Assembly: GCA_016209205.1 (NCBI GenBank)
Contig: JACQWQ010000205.1
Span: 1 to 41,445, forward strand
Length of the DNA: 41,445 nucleotides
DNA from: Chloroflexota bacterium
Lineage (GTDB): Bacteria > Chloroflexota > Anaerolineae > UBA4142 > SHND01
Direction: 5' to 3'
Positions 38,670 to 41,445 of this stretch are shown here, piece by piece (within the stretch, counting starts at the first letter, position 1; every line of letters begins with the position of its first letter). Made by a program: the position numbers and the translations under genes. Below the pieces are notes generated by a model, which saw nothing but the letters and a program-made list of their open reading frames with translations, did no database searches and was not told the DNA's origin.

Positions 38670-40082
38670 CTATCTGGGTATGATGAGTTTCTGTCCGGTG
38701 CGAATTCGGGCATTCGCATCGAGGTTGTTGGCGCGAATGATCGCGTCCACGGTCGTGCCGAATTTTCGAGAAATGCCCCACACGGTTTCGCCTTGCTGTA
38801 CGGTGTAGGTGATGCCCGCGACGACGGGTGGCTCACCGGGCGACGCGGGCGGTTCTTCCGGCAAAGGCGGCGTGATTTCGTCGGTGGGCGGCGTCGTCGG
38901 TTCGGGCGCGGGCAATTCCGGTTTCGGTTCGGGTGCAGGGAGTTCGAGTATTGGTTCAGGCGCGGGCAATTCATTTTCTGGATTCGGCGCGATGACAATC
39001 GGTGCGGGCTGCATTGGTTCTGCCGCGTCCCAACTGAATTTTCGCACGAACGACGGGATGCTCGCCACGGTGTCAATCGTCAATTGTTTGGTGCCGAGCG
39101 GACCGAACCACCACGAATCGGCTTGCCCATCGGCTTGAATCCACGCGGTGCAGCAAAACAATTCATCCATCAGCGGCGAACCGTCGGATAGTTTTCCAAA
39201 ACGGAACCACTCGAACATTTCGCGCGTGTAATTGGCGTGCCACTCGTCCGGCAGTTTCGGATAGCGCAAATCTTCTTCGACCTGCCACTGCCACCCGCCT
39301 TCGCCGCCAATCATCGGCAAACAAAAACCGAGTGAATCAATCATCCATTTTTTGAAAACGTGGATGCGCAGCACGGCAGTGTCGTCGTCAAAAATCGTGT
39401 CGCCGGGATTCTTGTGTTCCGCGCGGAACGCGTTTAGTTCGTCGAACGGCATCGAGAATTTGTATTGCGCGTATTCTTCTGCCGTGACCGGAATGCCTTT
39501 TTGATTCACGTCGTCGTACGGATACAGCGGCGGATGATTGCTGCCATAGTTGTGGACACAGAACCACGCTTTTTGCCAAATGTCACTGCGCCCGTTTGCC
39601 TGCGTCGCGTTGAATGCGGCGAGCCATTCGTCCTCTCCCAAAACACCGCCCATGCCCGGCAGACCGCCCGCGTCAAAAACGCGCGCCGCCGCGTCCGCCC
39701 ATTTGTCCCCAAAGCGCGCAATGTCCGGCTGTTCGTTTTTCCATTCGCGCGAATCGCCCGGTTCGTTGAAAATTTGCATGTACGCGGGAATGCCAAGATC
39801 GAGCAGCGTCTTGACGCCGTTTTCCCAATCAATGAATCCCTTGTCAATTTTGCAGACGAGGCGGCACACCGGCATGATGCCCGCGTCCCAACACAGGCGC
39901 GCGGCTTTGCCGATTTGCATCCAATCCTGACCGGCAATCAGCGTCCATTTCGCGTTGATTTGTTGCAGCCAGGCGACGCCTTCGGAAATATGCGGCTTGT
40001 TTTCCGTTTCGACAAGGTCGAGGCGAAAGTGCAGACCGATGCCGTTATCGTTTTTCGGGCGGGGAAAATCGCGGAGGTTCAT
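38670..40082 (-). CDS. Clan GH-A-like glycosidase domain with C-terminal LysM
   Basis: 470 residues with AAAGGAG upstream of the ATG. TIM-barrel features: acid/base Glu107 in AYMQIFNEPGDSREW and probable nucleophile Glu261 in LPMIGGEGGWQWQ. YGSNHPPLYPYDDVNQ is shared with the next gene. After residue 350 comes a linker with repeated ELPAPEP units (about 365-395) and Pro/Thr-rich sequence. A single LysM domain ends the protein: YTVQQGETVWGISRKFGTTVDAIIRANNL...TGQKLIIP. LysM binds peptidoglycan or chitin-like glycans. Despite this, the N-terminus (MNLRDFPRPKNDNG) has no signal peptide. Family assignment within GH-A is open. Confidence 0.75.
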   Translation of the reverse strand: MNLRDFPRPKNDNGIGLHFRLDLVETENKPHISEGVAWLQQINAKWTLIAGQDWMQIGKAARLCWDAGIMPVCRLVCKIDKGFIDWENGVKTLLDLGIPAYMQIFNEPGDSREWKNEQPDIARFGDKWADAAARVFDAGGLPGMGGVLGEDEWLAAFNATQANGRSDIWQKAWFCVHNYGSNHPPLYPYDDVNQKGIPVTAEEYAQYKFSMPFDELNAFRAEHKNPGDTIFDDDTAVLRIHVFKKWMIDSLGFCLPMIGGEGGWQWQVEEDLRYPKLPDEWHANYTREMFEWFRFGKLSDGSPLMDELFCCTAWIQADGQADSWWFGPLGTKQLTIDTVASIPSFVRKFSWDAAEPMQPAPIVIAPNPENELPAPEPILELPAPEPKPELPAPEPTTPPTDEITPPLPEEPPASPGEPPVVAGITYTVQQGETVWGISRKFGTTVDAIIRANNLDANARIRTGQKLIIPR

Positions 40083-40260
40083 GGGACTCCTTTTGGGGGT
40101 TGGAGATTGAGAGATAGAGTGACGGAGTGATTGAGTGATCGGTGATCAGTAATCGGTGATCAGTAATCAGTGACCAGTAATCAGTAATCAGTAGTCGGTT
40201 CGCCATAGGCGATGCGCGATACGCGATGCGCGATACGCAAGCTTCGATACGCGAACGGAT
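40083..40260. repeat. Short tandem-repeat array upstream of the LysM gene
   Basis: TTGGAGATTGAGAGAT at 40098 echoes the run next to glcD (6991-7015). CAGTAAT/CGGTGAT heptamers follow at 40137-40197, then GCGATGCGCGATACGC (14-mer repeated) at 40209-40245. No gene is evident. Confidence 0.82.
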
Positions 40261-40325
40261 TGTAACACATTTTGCGCAGCGGTGCGTTAGTTTTTTAGGG
40301 CGCTGCCCAAGTCACGACGAGCCCC

Positions 40326-40413
40326 AAGACCCCAAGTGTTTTTCAACGCTGTCGCAAATCGAGTCGTGCAGACGCGGTGGAATCGCTTGCGATTCCCAAA
40401 CACTTGGGGTCTT
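40326..40413. repeat. Inverted-repeat element, AGACC...GTTT family, copy 3 (88 bp)
   Basis: AAGACCCCAAGTGTTT (40326-40341) and AAACACTTGGGGTCTT (40398-40413), perfect 16-bp complements. The inside holds GGAATCGC/GCGATTCC. The surrounding 40261-40325 and 40414-40471 contain no gene that I can support; the right side has a T-rich run (GGTTTTTTTAAAG). Confidence 0.78.
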
Positions 40414-40471
40414 GCCCACTTTGACGCCGCCCATTGGTTTTTTTAAAGTGCGACAAACAATCAGACAACGC

Positions 40472-41445
40472 TCAATGAGCAATTGTAACGCGCGTCAAAA
40501 TCACGTCCGGGCTGCCGTCGGCGAAAGTGAGGGGTTTGGCATCCGCGCGGCGGTACGCGACGAGGCGCAAGGTGTATTCGCCGGGCGCGAGATTTTTGGG
40601 CAATGCCAACGCGCGCCGCAGCGTCGTCGCGCCGTTCGCAATCGGCGCGTCTTGCTGCGCGATTTTGTTGCCCGCCGCGTCGGTCACACGCAATGAATAG
40701 CTGTAGTTTTCATTCGTGGCGTTCCAGCCGAAACGCGCCAGGGCAATCGTCGGCGCGTTCGTCGGTGGAGCGAAGGCGGCATAATTTACGCGCAGAATCA
40801 AATCGGAACCAAACGCAATCGGCGCGAGTTCAAAATCGGTCGCGTTGCCTTGCGCGAAATACAGCAGCCGCGTGTTGCCGAACGTCTGATCCAAGACCAC
40901 ATAATCGTTGATGTATTCGTTCGTCAAGCGGTCTTCCAAAATCCGCCCCTGCTTTTGATAAGCCAAAATCCACGCCCGCGCGTGCATTTCCCTCAGGTCC
41001 CGGATTTTCCGCCCCATCTCTCCCGTATTCTTGAGCCATGTATCTCCATCCACCTCGAACACGTTCAACCGCGCGCCGCGATAATATGTTTCCAAATAAC
41101 CAATTTGCCACGGATACACTGCATACACCAAATCATTAGCCCCCGCGAGTTTTTCCATTTCTGCAATCAACGGGCGGTAATCTTCGTCGGGATAACGCGC
41201 GACGGTATAAAAATCGTACAGCGACAACGCGCCCAATATGACAAGCAATGCGCTCGCGGCATAACCCAACGCGCGCTGTCGTTCGAACAACGCGACGATG
41301 CCGTGTGCGACGAGGATCAAGAAAAACGGCGCAGCGAACAACAACAAGCGTTCGTAGCGCAGCGGATGAAACGGGTAGACGAGATTCACGAGGAAACCGA
41401 GCAAGAGGGGGACGAAAAGGTAGATGGCAGTTAGCGGAGAGCCGA
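40472..41445 (-). CDS. Membrane glycosyltransferase (GT39/ArnT-like), C-terminal part (5' end outside window)
   Basis: Open from the window edge to the stop at 40472, about 324 residues. It starts inside membrane helices: TAIYLFVPLLLGFLVNLVYPFHPLRYERLLLFAAPFFLILVAHGIVAL and YAASALLVILGALSLYDFY. The phrase LVYPFHPLRYERLLLFAAPF, followed by a soluble region with DEDYRPLIAEMEKLAGANDLVYAVYPWQIGYLETYY, is characteristic of dolichyl-phosphate-mannose-mannosyltransferase-like enzymes that use lipid-linked sugars at the outer membrane face. The last 130 residues look like a beta-sandwich (NYAAFAPPTNAPTIALARFGWN...YTLRLVAYRR). The catalytic first loop is outside the window. Confidence 0.7.
   Translation of the reverse strand, partial: GSPLTAIYLFVPLLLGFLVNLVYPFHPLRYERLLLFAAPFFLILVAHGIVALFERQRALGYAASALLVILGALSLYDFYTVARYPDEDYRPLIAEMEKLAGANDLVYAVYPWQIGYLETYYRGARLNVFEVDGDTWLKNTGEMGRKIRDLREMHARAWILAYQKQGRILEDRLTNEYINDYVVLDQTFGNTRLLYFAQGNATDFELAPIAFGSDLILRVNYAAFAPPTNAPTIALARFGWNATNENYSYSLRVTDAAGNKIAQQDAPIANGATTLRRALALPKNLAPGEYTLRLVAYRRADAKPLTFADGSPDVILTRVTIAH

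Overview
The window is a GC-rich bacterial chromosome segment that looks like Chloroflexota, probably an Anaerolineae-like uncultured lineage. That placement is an inference from its content: CGCG-rich coding sequence, two Uma2-family nucleases, DUF309 and DUF763 proteins, CHAT/STAND-type protein, Thr/Pro-rich lipoproteins, glycolate-oxidase subunits, and heavily repeat-filled intergenic gaps. No rRNA, tRNA, CRISPR array, prophage or transposase gene was seen.

Layout. 1-6988: a CHAT-domain protein cut by the left edge (minus strand), a divergent alkyltransferase-like gene, then a leftward run glcD - glcE - panE-like - DUF763 - zinc ribbon. The DUF763 gene is interrupted by a 54-bp palindrome carrying an in-frame UGA. 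7300-9580: a lower-GC pair (membrane-anchored PsbP-like protein and secreted M23 peptidase) with its own promoter and terminator. 9585-15432: YrdB-like membrane protein, CPBP protease, YbaK deacylase and two tandem paralogous large lipoproteins; the first is split by a one-base frame break in a double poly-C tract. 15493-21761: quinone reductase/ADH, a large sensor diguanylate cyclase, a concanavalin-like lectin/glycosidase protein, DUF309, Uma2 and a ferredoxin. 21846-24963: a sugar ABC importer (two permeases and a binding lipoprotein, no ATPase). 25129-28154: small lipoprotein, VWA protein, VapBC-type toxin-antitoxin pair and DUF1444 protein. 28267-35726: a CoA-ester degradation set (enoyl-CoA hydratase, PaaG-like isomerase, thiolase) interspersed with DUF4160/DUF2442, a Gfo/Idh/MocA oxidoreductase, another Uma2, a coiled-coil protein and an O-methyltransferase. 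35878-40082: leftward run of two clan GH-A-like proteins (one with LysM) and a BNR-repeat secreted protein. 40472-41445: C-terminal part of a membrane glycosyltransferase, cut by the right edge.

The most distinctive feature is the repeat landscape. At least six REP-like hairpins or REP pairs begin with GTAG and (when paired) end with CTAC. This is the foot tetranucleotide known for REP elements handled by RAYT transposases. Three of these elements supply the UAG stop codon of the gene they follow. Another has been absorbed into the 3' end of a lipoprotein gene. A second family (about 15-bp arms resembling AGACC...GGTTT, 88-101 bp overall) occurs three times. Heptamer/octamer tandem repeats fill other gaps and supply start codons or C-termini of genes. 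Long poly-G/C tracts sit in the paralogous lipoproteins and in a glycosidase linker, where slippage would switch reading frames.
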